From: Sophora flavescens
Lineage: Eukaryota > Streptophyta > Magnoliopsida > Fabales > Fabaceae
Length of the DNA: 64,000 nucleotides
Direction of reading: 5' to 3'
Assembly: GCA_030762895.1 (NCBI GenBank)
Contig: CM061066.1
Span: forward strand, 115,848,715 to 115,912,714
Shown here: positions 44,660-56,533 of the stretch, piece by piece
Layout of the letters: each line of letters opens with the position of its first letter
Numbering within the stretch: the stretch's first letter is position 1
The notes under the pieces: generated by a model
Database searches by the model: none
Told to the model about the DNA's origin: nothing
Seen by the model: only the letters and a program-made list of their open reading frames with translations
Translations under genes and position numbers: made by a program

Positions 44660-47633
44660 CTAAGAAGAGGGTGGAGGTGGAGGAGGAGGATTTGGATTTG
44701 GTTTTGGTGGAGGAGCAGGAATTTGCGTTGGCAGATTTTGACTCTATTGAAATTGCAGCATGGTGCTCATCATTTGCTTCATCATGATGTTTGTTGGAAC
44801 CAGGGCTTCTACTACCTGCTCTTTCACTTGTTCTTTAACCTTAGTTTTTATTCTTTCATCTATAATCCTTTCAATAATTTCTTCAAAATTTGGAGGCAGT
44901 GAGAGTGAGGGTCTCGAGTTTTCAGCACTATCTTGAGCATGAGCTAGACTTGGAAGAGTGTCCAATGCTCTGGAAGTTTGAGGTTGCTCTGATGGATGAA
45001 TGACAGTCAGAGCCATTGGCTGAGATGATTGCTTCTCAGAAATGCTTGATCCAGGAGAAGACTCAGCAACTTCCTCATTCTCAGTGACTGATTTAACAGA
45101 ATCAATCTCCATAGCAGGGTCTTCAACTATAATTTCCTTAACAGTATGCTCTGAAGATGGTGATGGAGGAGGTGAAGTAGCATATTGCAACACTGGTTCC
45201 GGTATTTCTTTGGCCCAATGAATAGTGTCTTCATTTTCAAGATGCAGGTTGGTAACAGGAAGGCCCAAAATGTCCTTGAATATGATGAATCTGCATTTGG
45301 AAAGGTCACATTTGCCTCTGACTTTAGGAATGAATCTTTTCTCTTCTTGAGTTAGACCTGGATTCGATGCCTCTCTAGTGTAGTGAATGATGTGAGATCT
45401 CCAGAAGTCAGCAGCAAGCTCAATTTCGGAAACTTGTTCAATTGGAAGAGATTCCCAATACTCCAGCAGAGTGTCATCAAAGGGTTAAGAATCAAGATCC
45501 AGCATTATTGATTCATTCTTTGGCTTCTTTCCTTTGAATCTTTGCTTCTTCTTGTCCTTATCCTTGTTGAGGTCAATCATGGGCAATCTTGGACCTATCA
45601 TGTAAGGCTTGATTCCAATTTTGGTCTTATCCAAAGAATGCCTTAACCAAGTTGGAGGGACAAAGTTTGCAACTCTAACAAACCTGAAGTGTTCAAACTC
45701 CCATTTCAGCATTTGATACATAAGAAGGTCAACAAAATCAGCAGCTTTGCCATAAATGGTAGGGTGCCTGAAGGTCTGCCATTTGGTGTTCTTGTCCATA
45801 ATGATGGGGACATGCATGAAGGATCTGTATCTTTTGGAGATGTCATCAGTGAGATTCATCTTGGCAGGGTCTGTGTGCCAGTCAGAGATGATGTGTCTCT
45901 CAACTCCTTCAGTGAAAGGCTTGAAGGGTGGATATTTGACAAGGTTATGATAGATTTTTCTGGGAGGGAATTTCTTTAGGGGTAGATGGGTGATGAGAGG
46001 TCCAAGGTGAATGTACAGTATGGATGGTGGATGGTCACTAGGAATGTCAGGGTGAGGTGAATGCCAGGGGTAGATAACAGTTTCAGGTCCATAATCATAC
46101 TTAGGCAATGGATAGTAGGGTCTGATAGATGCAGGTTCAGGTTCATGCTTATGGAACAGAATTTTCCAATCCCTCTTAACTTTGGCCCAGTTTTCAGCCT
46201 TATTCTCATACAAAACAGATGGCTCAGTGTAGGAAAAACTGATTTTTCTTATCTTTGGAAGATGTGCACCAGGGCTAATACTAGTGTCTGGTTGGTTGAA
46301 CCATGGGTCATTCTTAGGTATAATGGGTGGGAATTTTGGTCTTTCTGGTGAGGCTATTATGGTTGGTCAAGGAAATTTGTTGTGGTGAAGGCATGTAGGA
46401 ATATACACATCATCTAGGATTTCAGTTTGGTTCACACAAGCAGATACAGCCATATCCATCCTATCCTCAAAGCTAGAAACTAAGGCATCTACTGCTATCT
46501 TGATAGGATCATTAGCAGGAAGAATTACCTCAGTTCCCATTACAGCTTTGGCTTTTCTCTGAGGTTGCCTTCTCCTAGTTGGAATTTGGACATCAGCAAC
46601 ATCAGCAGAGGCAGTAATTCTCTGTTTCTTCAACACAGCTGATAGGGATCCTGTCCTCCTCATCCTTATTGTGAGATAGGATCAAGTTCCTTGCCCTCTT
46701 ATGAGAAAGTGCAGATTGAGGGGCAACAACTGATGGTTCCCTAAATACAATTCCACTAGTGGGCCTCTTAGGCATAGGTTTCCTTGCTGCAGTGGTTTTC
46801 TTTCTGACTGTCTTTGTTAATCCAAGAACTTCTGCATTATTTTGCTCAACCATTTCTTCTTTGACCTTCATCATTTCTTCAGTCTTGGCCAAAGCAGCAG
46901 CAGTGTAAGTGCTTAGATTCACGTTGCCAGTATTCATTTTGCCAAAAACAACAACTTACATCGGCTTCTCAGTTATTATTCTTGCTTGCTCTTCAGGTAT
47001 CCTAGTAGCAATGAAGTCATACATCCCTTGTGACTTGAATATTTTTTATAATAGATGGCAGTAAGGAAGTGCAGAGAGATTCTTCATATGAACAGCAGAA
47101 TCCCTGAATATACTAAAAAGAATTATGGGCAAGTTTCTCTTAGTCTCTGTATAGAGATGGGAGAGACAACTTGTGCAAGGCTGATAGGTTGTCCTTGAAA
47201 CTATTTTTGTGAAGAAACACCTTATTCAGCATCTGATGAAGATACGGACATGATCCTTCATTTCAACTGATTTCCAGGAGTGGGATCTTACCGTGTCTTC
47301 TTTCATCAAAAAGGCAGCAACGACTTCTAAGCCACTAAGGCCCGTCTCCCATGACTCAATAAATACCACTCCTTCTTGAGCGCAGAATATGGCATCAGTA
47401 ATGGTTTTCTCAAAAACCACGATTTTCTTCCCCAATATAGTTGCAAAGATTTCTGTATTAGTGACTTGAAGTCTTCTCCAGAAGTCCTTTATTAGGTTGG
47501 GATAAATGGAAATCTTTTCTGTGAAAAGTCCTCTGCAGCCAACAACATTGATGTTCTTGCTGATATCCAAGTTATACTCCTCCAAGATTCCAAAATTGAA
47601 GTGATGCTCAAAAGCAACATTCAGCATGTCCAT
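44660..47633 (-). pseudogene. Envelope-like third ORF of S-b, broken
   Basis: Reading starts at an ATG at 47633 (MDMLNVAFEHHFNFGI) and continues through several open pieces: 47633-47226, 46937-46602, 46663-46367, 46213-45485 and 45268-44744. Frameshifts and stops separate them. The middle piece has YYPLPKYDYGPETVIYPWHS and Pro/Trp-rich segments. The last has an acidic/Ser-rich stretch, a charged helix (FEEIIERIIDERIKTKVKEQ) and a Pro-rich end (LPTQIPAPPPKPNPNPPPPP) closing at 44660 after one in-frame TAG. There is no clear signal peptide or membrane anchor, so the envelope-like label rests on position only. Function unknown. Confidence 0.6.
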
Positions 47634-47639
47634 TTTTGG

Positions 47640-48110
47640 TGATTTAAGAGTTAGGGTTTTGGAAGCAAGGAACAAAGAGCTCGAGAATACTCAGAGATGA
47701 CAGGGTAGTGAAAGGTTTCTCAGAGGGAAGAGACTTGCTTAAAAATATTCTGAATTTCAAAGGTTTTTCTTTTGGAAATAAATTTTAAAAAAATTGACAA
47801 GACATGTCATAAAGGATAAAACGACATTGGTATTTTGAAACTATAAAAAGTTCTTGATGGGATTGATGGAAGTTACTGACTCAGCAAAGAGAATAAAGGA
47901 TTAATATGAGTATGGACGGATCCGAGTGAAATGCAATCAAACATAGACGCGACATGCAGTGGACGTGGTACCCAAATACAGTGGACGGGGTATGCAATGC
48001 ACGTGCACTAAAATCATGCAATAGACTTGAAATGCTTTAGACGCACATACATCAACAATAAAATTCTCAAGGTTGGACGCCTTAATCAATCCACACAATG
48101 GATATTAAGA
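47640..48110 (-). other. Spacer between RNase H and the third ORF of S-b, with GACG motifs
   Basis: About 470 bp with no coding. On the plus strand 47915-48080 repeats GGACG/AGACGC motifs at least seven times (ATGGACGGATCC, ATAGACGCGAC, GTGGACGTGG, GTGGACGGGG, TTAGACGCAC, TTGGACGCC). These resemble the LTR motifs. It could hold an internal promoter for the third ORF; this is inference. Confidence 0.45.
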
Positions 48111-48119
48111 TGCTTTCTA

Positions 48120-49600
48120 ATAAAAATAAACCTGTCCTCCGCAAGAGGTTTAGTAAAGATATCTGCCCATTAATGGCCAGTATCTACAAATTGGATATCA
48201 AAAACACCTTTTTGCACATAATATTTTATAAAATGATGTTTAATCTCTATATGCTTAGCTCTAGAATGCAATATTGGATTCTTAGACAAATTAATTGCAG
48301 CACTATTATCACACATAAGTGGAATACTACTTACAAACACATTGTAGTCCTCCAATTGATGTTTGATCCATAGAAGTTGTGAGCAGCAACTTGCATCTGA
48401 AATATACTCAGCTTCAGTAGTTGTTAAGGCAATGGTACTTTATCTTTTACTTGGCCATGAGACAAGATTGGCTCCAATGAAGTGACATCCTCCACTGGTA
48501 CGCTTTCTTTCAATTCTGCCTCCAACATAGTCAGCATCACAGAAACCAACTAATCTGTAATCTTCATTTTTCTTAAAATACAAATCTATATTAATAGTAC
48601 CTTTTAAGTATCTAAATATTCTTTTAACTGCTGATAAGTGAGATTCTCTAGGATCAGATTGAAATCGAGCACACAAACATACACTGAACATAATATCAGG
48701 CCTAGACGCAGTAAGATATAGAAGAGATCCCATCATACCTCTATATACCTTTTGGTCTACCTTTTTCTCTTTATCATCTTTGTTCGGTATGGACGTGGGA
48801 TGCATAGGGGTATTCATTGGCTTGCAGTCATCCATTTTGAACTTCTCCAGGAGTTCCTTTGTATACTTGGTTTGATGAATGTGCACCTCGTCCATAGTTT
48901 GTTTAACTTGAAGTCCAAGGAAGAATTTGAGTTCTCCCATCATGCTCATTTCAAACTCTTTCTGCATTAACTTAGAAAACTCTTTGTACAGAGATTCATT
49001 AGTAGCTCCAAATATAATATCATCAACATATATTTGCACAATTATGAAATTATATTTACTGGACTTTCTAAACAAGGTTGTATCAACATTTCCTCTATTA
49101 AATCCATTTTCCATAAGAATTGCACTTAGCCTATCATACCAAGCTCTGGGTGCTTGTTTAAGGTCATATAAAGCTTTCTTAAGCTTATATACATGTTCAG
49201 GTTGGGTTTCACTCTCAAAACCCGAAGGTTGCATTACATAAAATTCTTCATTAATAAAACCATTTAGAAAAGCACTCTTAACATCCATTTGAAAAAGCAT
49301 AATTCTATGATGTGCAACAAATGAAAGTAAAATCCTAATTGCTTCTAATCTAGCAACCGGTGCAAAGGTCTCGGTATAATCTATACCTTCTTCCTGAGAA
49401 TAACCTTGAGCAACAAGTCTTGCTTTATTTCTTACCACCTTACCATTCTTATCAAGCTTGTTTCTGTAAACCCATTTTGTTCCAATAACTGATTTATCTG
49501 TAGGCAGGGGTACCAGGGTGCAAACATCACTTCTTTCAATCTGATTCAGTTCTTCTTGGATAGCTATAATCCAGCCATCGTCTACTGTCTTTGGTTCCAA
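48120..49600 (-). pseudogene. S-b reverse transcriptase and RNase H
   Basis: A 386-residue uninterrupted frame (49600-48440) carries the copia RT: WVYRNKLDKNGKVVRNKARLVAQGYSQ is preceded by the usual EELNQIERSDV segment, then FQMDVKSAFLNG, LKKALYDLKQAPRAWYDRL and the intact catalytic YVDDIIFG. The connection (ARFQSDPRESHLSAVKRIFRYL) leads into RNase H. A stop at about 48438 separates the last RNase H part (48439-48120, TEAEYIS, CDNSAAINLSKNP, HIEIKHHFI). The RT domain itself is intact, the best-preserved enzyme in the window. Confidence 0.85.
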
Positions 49601-49601
49601 C

Positions 49602-50726
49602 TCAGACTAGTGCAGAATCTTCCTGTTCTCTGAAAGTTGATCTGGTTCTTAGCCTATCATTGGGGTTTCCAATGATTTGATCTTGTGGGTGATAATTTCT
49701 GAAGTACCAAGATCTCTGAACATCATCTTGTTGAGAAGTGGAGGTTTCTGGTTGTTGTGGAGGGTCGTCCACTCGATCATCATCTTTTACTTCTGTTGTA
49801 TCTCTTGAGATATTTAGATCAAGATCTACAAAAGCTTCATCTAGCACTGATAGTTTCTTATCAGGCTGCTTGTCATCAAACTTGACATGAATAGATTCTT
49901 CTACTACTAGAGTTCTAGAATTATAAACTCTAAAACCTTTTGAAGTTTCAGAATATCCTAACAATATCCTATTATCTACTTTTGCATCAAACTTTCCTAG
50001 TAGATCTTTAGTATTCAGTATATAACATTTACAACCAAAAGGATGAAAATATGAAATGTTGGGTTTTCGCCCTTTCCACAATTCATAAGGAGTCTTGCTC
50101 AAGATTGGTCTAATGTATGTTCTATTCTGAATGTAACAGGCAGTATTAACAGCTTCAGCCCATAAGTGTCTAGGGATAGAGTTGTCATTGAGCATAGTTC
50201 TAGCCATCTCTTGAAGAGATCTGTTCTTTCTCTCTACCACACCATTTTGCTGTGGTGTTATAGGTATTGAGAAGTTGTGAAGAATACCACTCTCTTCACA
50301 GAACTTGTGAAATAGATCATTTTCAAACTCTCCCCCATGGCCACTTCTGATTGAAGTGATACACATGCCCTTTTCATTCCGTACACGTTTGCAGAATATA
50401 GAAAAGGCCTTGAAAGACTCATCCTTGTGAGCTAGGAACATAACCCATGTCCATCTAGTGTAGTCATCTACAATGACTAGACCATATTTCTTACCACTGA
50501 CAGAAGCAATCGTTGTTGGACCAAAAAGATCAAGGTGTAGGTGTTATAGTGGTCTATTGGTACTAACAGCATTCTTAGATTCAAAAGAACCTTTGACTTG
50601 TTTTCCCTTTTGACATGCATCACAGAGAGCATCAGATTTGTACTTAAGGTTTGGTAACCCTTTCACGAGGTTATGCTTATTTATCTTTGAAATTAACTTC
50701 AAGCTTGCCTGACCTAGCCTTTTATG
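49602..50726 (-). pseudogene. S-b integrase with a catalytic substitution
   Basis: After the protease segment and a TGA at about 50727 comes the HHCC zinc region (HKRLGQASLKL ... CDACQKGKQ). A TAA lies near 50542. The core (50441-49602) follows with the first Asp in VDDYTRWTW. The second catalytic Asp is replaced by Gly (SGHGGEFEN instead of the usual S-D-H/N-G-G-EF). The third acid in PQQNGVVERKN is kept. The C-terminal GKFDAKVDNRILLGYSETSKGFRVYN block is complete. The enzyme is expected to be inactive. Confidence 0.82.
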
Positions 50727-51200
50727 TCAAATCCATCGCTCATCTACAATGGACACTAGGCATGAGACACTTTGATTTGAGAGGTCCTCCAAGTCAATCT
50801 TATATAGATTGTTTTGCCTCTTAGCAGTGAATAAAATTGATCCATCATTCTTTTTGACATTACACATGTTTTTATCAAAAGAAACAGCATATCCACTATT
50901 ATATAATTGACTTATGCTCAGCAGATTGTGTTTTAAACCATTTACCAAAAGAACATTATCATTGGAAGGAAAATGATGTTTACCAATTTTACCTATACCA
51001 ATGATCTTCCCTTTCCGGTTTCCTCCAAATGTAACCCAACCACCATCTTTGTGTTTAAGGTCTTGGAACATACACTTTTCTCCCGTCATGTGATGTGAGC
51101 ACCCACTGTCCAAGTACCAAGATATTTGTTTCTTTCCTGTTGTTAAGCAAATCTACAACAGGTATTATCTTATCTTTAGGTACCCAAACTGACTTGGGTC
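50727..51200 (-). pseudogene. S-b aspartic protease and gag-pre-integrase region
   Basis: It shows the retropepsin motif LDSGCSHHMTG (about 51115-51083), then WVTFGGNRKGKIIGIGKIG and LKHNLLSISQLYNSGY, typical of copia polyproteins, ending in NNLYKIDLEDL near 50800. A frameshift separates it from the upstream gag frame near 51115. The protease would cleave the gag-pol precursor. Confidence 0.82.
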
Positions 51201-52900
51201 CTTTCTTGTTAGTGGTCACTAAAAGAGAATGTTTAACATGTTTATTATGTATGCATCTAGATGTAACATGCCCACTTTTTCCACACACTTTACAAAAGGT
51301 GTTGGACGACCTTGACTTTGTTATAGCATTTTTATTTGGAGCTTTTGAAGCTCTATGCCGTGCATGCAGTTTTGACTTTTTGTGAGATGCTTCATGCTTC
51401 TCCTTGTCATAACCGAGGCCATATTTATCATAAGGTGACCTAGAATACCTTAGAATGAGACTGAGCTTATATGAGCCACCTACAAACTTTGACAGAGTGT
51501 CTGTCAAATACATCACATCTTGTTTCAGTTTACAACTTCACAAGAAACATCAGGCTCACACTCCAGTTTGTCAGTTAGACTGACATTCTCGGATTTTAGT
51601 GTGTCGTTTTCATCTTTAAGGTTTTGTTTTTCAATGCAGACCCTATCATATTCTCTAGATAGTTTAGAAAATTTCTTCTTGAGGCTCCTATTCTCTCTAG
51701 ACAGTATGGACGACTTATGCAACAATTCATCAAAAGCATTTTGAAGAGTGGACGGGTCAGAGTCCATTACCTCAGCATCAGTGTATTCACTTTCTGATGA
51801 TGTGTCAGCCATGAGGTAAATGTTTGCTTCTTCCTCAGCTTCATTTTCTTCATTTGGTGAAGGCAAATCAAGATCCTCCCATGTAGCCCTTAAGCCTTTC
51901 TTCTTTTTGAAAAATTTCTTTTTATCCTTCAACTCAGGACAATTAGCTTTGAAATGTCCAGGTTTCTTGCATTCAAAGCACAAGAGTATACCTTTTTCCT
52001 TTGAGTCTGACTTCTCCTTGGAAATTTTTTTGTTGAACTGCTTCCTTCTGAAACCACCTTTCTTTCTCCACGTGTGTTGAATCTTTCTGGAGATGAAAGA
52101 TAGTTCATCTTTATCTGATCCTTCATCACTATCTAAAGGTTCAGCATCATATGAAGATTAAGCAGCTTTGAGGGCTTTTGATGAGCTTGCTTTCTTTGCC
52201 TTTAGGGCAATAGACTTTCCTTTTCTGGAGTTGTCTTCTTCATTCAGTTTAAGTTCATGAACTTTGAGAGATCCAAGAAGCTCTTCTAAAGAAAGAGTAT
52301 TCAGGTTCTTAGCTTCCTGAATAGCAGTGACTTTGGGTCTCCATTGCTTGGATAAACTTGTCAAAATCTTTCTAATGTGGTCTCTATTTTCATAAGTCTT
52401 TCTAAGAGACCTGAGACTGTTGGTGATAGTTTGAAATCTTCCAATATGATCTATAGTTTCATGATCAGTCATTTTACATAGTTCATACTGATGAACAAGT
52501 ATGCTTATCTTTGATTCTTTTACTTGAGATGAGCCCTCATGAGCTAAGGCAAGAGTATCCCAGATTTTTTTGGCAGTGTTGCAGTTGTGAACCTCATCAT
52601 GTTCAGATCTAGTAATAGCACACATAAGATAGTGCTTAGCTTCTAGATTGAGCTGATGTTGATTTTTCTGCTCTTGAGTCCATTGGGTTCTAGGAACAAC
52701 AGCTCCAGCTTCATTTCTTGGTTGTGTAGCCGGTTTCAATCAGCTCCCAAATATCTACATTCCGTGCATCCAAGAAGGCCATCACCCTCTTCTTCCAGTA
52801 GTCATAATCAGTTCAATCATAGAGAGGGGCTTTGTTGATAGCTTGTCCTTCTACATCCAAGGTTGTTGGATCGTACTCCCTCGGCACTTGTTAGATGCTC
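51201..52900 (-). pseudogene. S-b gag with two zinc knuckles, broken
   Basis: The frame begins around 52890 (PREYDPTTLDVEGQ; an ATG is not evident, the codon before it being GTG). It includes the N-terminal DYDYWKKRVMAFL segment with an in-frame TGA just before it. The UBN2-type capsid (52739-52158, HYLMCAITRSEHDEVHNC ... RFQTITNSLRSL) follows. A first zinc knuckle CFECKKPGHFKANC is at 51980-51939, then a Glu/Lys-rich coiled coil (51800-51560), and a second knuckle CKVCGKSGHVTSRC at 51294-51253. Several stops interrupt it. The product would package element RNA. S-host shows the same two-knuckle layout. Confidence 0.82.
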
Positions 52901-52915
52901 AACCCTTTCGAGGCC

Positions 52916-52930
52916 GAGCTCTTATACCAA
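52916..52930 (-). other. Primer binding site of S-b
   Basis: On the minus strand TTGGTATAAGAGCTC directly follows the LTR end CAACTTCA. It matches the TGGTATCAGAGC type complementary to initiator tRNA-Met, with one change, as is usual for plant copia elements. Confidence 0.75.
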
Positions 52931-52931
52931 C

Positions 52932-54479
52932 TGAAGTTGACACAGGCAAACACAAGAAGGGGGGTTGAATTGTGTTTGTTAATAATTTTCGAAAAAAAAC
53001 CTTTTAAAAACTATTTTCTCACACAAGAAATTTAATATAGAAGCAAGCACACATGAAATGATCTTTTAGAAACTTAAGAAAAGCAATATCAAATCCCCAC
53101 AGTCAGTATAAACAAATAAAGCTGTAAGAGTTTTGGTATAGAAGATTCACACAATATATTTTATCCTAGTTCACTGTCTTCAAACCAAGAGTCACGTCCA
53201 GTCCCTTCGACTTGAAGGTTTTATCCACTATTTCTCCAAATAGATTACAACCAAGTATTCAACACCTCTCCAGGCTACAAGTATTCCTTTCTTACCAAGC
53301 ATCTTCAGGCTCTAACTCTAACTTAGAGATTTAACTTATGATCTTCTTAACTCACTATGTCTGAGGATATGAAAGTTTAAGATATGTTGAATATTTTCAC
53401 AATATTCAAACTAAAGAATACAAACTCTTGCTCTTGAAAGAATATTAGAATGAGAAATTATAGATTGGCAAAGAGTCAGCTCGCAAGAGTTTGGCTAGCA
53501 AAATTTATTCTCCAGTGGTTGAGGTCTTCTATTTATAGTGACCTTCTTCTTCACTTGAAAAACTTCAACGATTGTTTTGAATATACCCGTTTAGAGATAG
53601 CAATAAATGCATAATATCCGTTGTGACTGATAGCTTGATCGTGACCATTGTGAAATGTACTCATGGTTATCACTTTTATACTAAATGAAGGGTCATAGCC
53701 CTGAGCAATTGCAACTTGAAAAACTGTCTTTCCTCCTTTGTGAAAATTCCAGCTATTCCAGCGAAAAAGGTGATAGGGTACGGAGCGTTTTGCAATTCCC
53801 ATTGTACTATGTTGCTTTTTGCATTTCCTTGATGGTACTATGTTTCTCTACCAAAGAACAAAGTATTAAAACAGATAAAACAAATAGAAAGGAATAAATA
53901 TCAATCATTTGAAATAAATTCAAGTGAACCGTATTGCATTTATTCTTCTTAGAAAGAATATATTAGAGATAAAAACTCGTCTACTAAAAATCTCCGTCTA
54001 CTCAGTTATATGTGAGACTAAGCCTATTTATTCTTTCATTTAACTCGTCCACTAACATGGCATATCATCTCGTCTATCAATTCTTTGGACTTGCTATATC
54101 TCAGCGAGTTATCTTGATCTCCGTCTAGTGACTTGGCAATTAGCGCTCGTCTACTCATGAGAAAAATTATCCTCTACTTGTTATTTTATTTATTCGTCTA
54201 CTCAATTCTATTAAATCTCTCGTCTACTTAAATAAATAAGTAAATAACTTTACCAAACATTTGAGCAGCTCGTTTATGGACGCAGATTCATAAGATCAAA
54301 TCCAAGCAGATATATATGGTAACTTCATCAAGGTTTTCATAACTTATAAGATTCAAGTAATCCTGCAACACTGGATAACCTTTCTAGATCTCAACTTACA
54401 CTTTGCCAAGCAAATTTAATCATCTTGTTAACATAAAAACTTAGAGATTAATTAAATCCAAATCACTTTGATTCCAACA
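52932..54479 (-). repeat. 5' LTR of S-b
   Basis: 1548 bp, the pair of 42596-44144 with matching ends. The two differ at about 14 sites in the first 150 bp compared by eye, so S-b is older than A1. It contains a TATA box at 53530-53537 and the TAGACGAG cluster at about 53975-54230. Confidence 0.88.
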
Positions 54480-54972
54480 CCCCCATGGTCATTGCTGATA
54501 GTTGAGATACAGAATCCCTGCTCATTCTGAACTTTCTTATAGAATATAGAAAACGTCTTGGAAGACTCATCCTTGTGGGTTAAGAAGAGTACCCATGTAT
54601 ATCTAGAATAATCATCGACTAAGACAAAACCATATTTCTTTTCTGCCTTACTAGCAACACTAACTGGACCAAACAGATACATGTGCAACAATTGTAAAGG
54701 TCTAGACGGAGATACCGGATTCTTGGGTCTAAAGCTAGTTTTAACTTGCTTTCCACATTGACAAGAATCACATAAGACATCCTTTTTGAAACTTCTATTA
54801 GGTAGACATTTCACAAGTCAATACTTCTGGAGCTTAGTTATATGTTTTATACTTGTATGTCCTAGCTTCTTGTGCCATACCCATCTTTCATCTTCCCTTG
54901 ACACAAAACAAGTCACATTTTGATCATTCAATTCAATTAGATCAATCTTATAAAGATTTTGTTGCCTGTTTG
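54480..54972 (-). pseudogene. S-host gag-pre-integrase and integrase N-terminal part
   Basis: Minus-strand frames run from RQQNLYKIDLIELND (54965) through the zinc-binding HKKLGHTSIKHITKLQK region and CDSCQCGKQVKTSF. The first catalytic Asp region is VDDYSRYTWVLFL, and the piece ends in ISNDHGG at the S-b junction. It is bounded by S-b on the left and by A2 (TSD GTTTG, 54968-54972) on the right. A stop near 54816 breaks it. Confidence 0.82.
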
Positions 54973-56360
54973 TAATTTGATTTTTGTTAGTTTTTACTTT
55001 GGAATGGGTAAGGCAGTTTTGTGGTGTTGTTGTGCAGGAATTAAGGATTAAAATGCTCAAGATTAACCATGATGGAGATTGCACGAAGATGGGGCTTTAA
55101 AAGTGAAGAAAATGAGTCAAACAGAGCCCATCACGACCTAGCTGTGACAGCCATCACGGCCATGATCGAGTGGAGCTGAAAAGAAAGAAGGCTAAAGTCA
55201 GAGCTGGTCACGGCCAGGCCGTGATGTCCATCACGACCGTGACGTCCATCACGGCCGTGACATGTCAGCTGAACCAGACCCTCACAGGCAAAACCGATCA
55301 CGGCCTAGCTGTGATTGTGGTCACAGCCGTGATAGACTAACAAGTGAAGCAATCTCCAAAGCAGAACACGTCACGGCCTGGCCGTGATGGCCGTCACAGC
55401 CTGGCCGTGATGGCCATCACGGTCGTGACGCATGATATATGGATCTGTAGAAACTGATTTGATCTGAAATTGTGGTTGCTTGGGATTCAAGTTACCATAG
55501 TCTCTAAATAGAGCACTCGGGCTCAAAAATAGGGACTTTTGGGCCGTTACACTTAGGCAAAATTAGGATTCTCCTCTTCTTCTTCTTCTCTTCTCTTAGG
55601 TTTTATTTCATGTTTTTGTTAATCATACTTGTCTTCACCATGGCAATGCTTGAGTAGTAGCTTTATTTCTAGGGATTGGGGCTATGCCCAAGATCTGATT
55701 TATGTTATGAATTGATGTTTTACCTTTGTTAATTTCGATTTTGTTTTAGATCTGATTTCTATTATTTTAATTACTCGTAAATTCGGTGGCCACTTATTTG
55801 CGTGTCGTAGATACTCTGAGGAGGATCCTAGCGGTGAACTTAGGTATCAGATCTATAGAATCAGACTTAGGACTTAAATCACGAGAGTTAGAAGCGGTTC
55901 TTCGAGGGTTAACGAATTGTCACAAAGCTTAAAGGGTTCAACCTAAATTCAACTACCACGAGAGTAGGGGTTGGTTTAATTGGGCACGGTTTTTCTAACC
56001 CGAGAAGAAGCATTAACTTATTTAGGATAAATTCGCCTTCAAAGCAATTTTGATAATTAACCAGGGTAGTCAATTTAGTAACATAAACAATCTTGTTGGT
56101 AACCCGATTCCTAGGAATCTCTTTAGATTTGAAAAACCCCAAATTGATTTACTTTCTTATTTTGTTTAATTGCAATTTTAAATTTGATTGTTACTTAATT
56201 CTTATTTCAAAAATCAAAACCTTTTCAAAATCTTTTTTTATATAGTCCAGTTTAATTGATTTGATAATTATTTGCGATTTGAGATCATGGTCTCTGTCGG
56301 ATCGATCTTTTTATTACTTGGCAATGAATCCGATACACTTACCGGAATCCACGCACATCA
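54973..56360 (+). repeat. 5' LTR of A2, start deleted
   Basis: It begins T-AATTTGATTTTTG next to an intact GTTTG, whereas the 3' LTR has TGATGAGTGTGATTTCACC and about 70 further bases before the same AATTTGATTT. The loss is therefore a deletion after integration. It contains the palindrome cluster 55120-55435. The TATA box of the 3' LTR is TCTAAATA here (55503-55510). Confidence 0.85.
55120..55435 (+). repeat. Palindromic motif cluster in A2 5' LTR U3
   Basis: Repeated TCACGGCC(A/T)(A/G)GCCGTGAT and CATCACGGCCGTGAC units, at least five pairs, many with single C/T or G/A changes. One extra unit relative to the 3' LTR (near 55400) suggests copy-number change. Confidence 0.85.
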
Positions 56361-56366
56361 AGTTTT

Positions 56367-56384
56367 TGGCGCCGTTGCCGGGGA
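56367..56384 (+). other. Primer binding site of A2
   Basis: TGGCGCCGTTGCCGGGGA, an 18-base perfect match to what is expected from the 3' end of plant tRNA-Asp (from memory), lies six bases after the LTR end. Confidence 0.88.
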
Positions 56385-56533
56385 CTGTGCTTTCTTGAAT
56401 CTCAATTTAATTTTTAAATTGATTTTTCTGGACTTTTTCTTTTTCTTTTTAATTGTTTTTTGTTAAAAAAAATTCTTTTTCATCTATCTCTTTTTCGTCC
56501 TAGAGTATCTATCCCTATGTGTTTTTCTCTTTT

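Larger units (their letters stand above)
42596..54479 (-). mobile_element. S-b: near-complete SIRE/Maximus-lineage copia element
   Basis: Two LTRs of about 1.55 kb (42596-44144, 52932-54479) flank a full gene set on the minus strand: gag, protease, integrase, RT, RNase H and an envelope-like region. It has a Met-tRNA-type primer site after the 5' LTR and a strong PPT before the 3' LTR. It lies inside the S-host integrase, just after the second catalytic Asp motif. The flanking pentamers CTCCC (42591-42595) and CCCCC (54480-54484) are one mismatch apart and are the likely TSD. The length of 11.9 kb suits this lineage. Confidence 0.88.
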
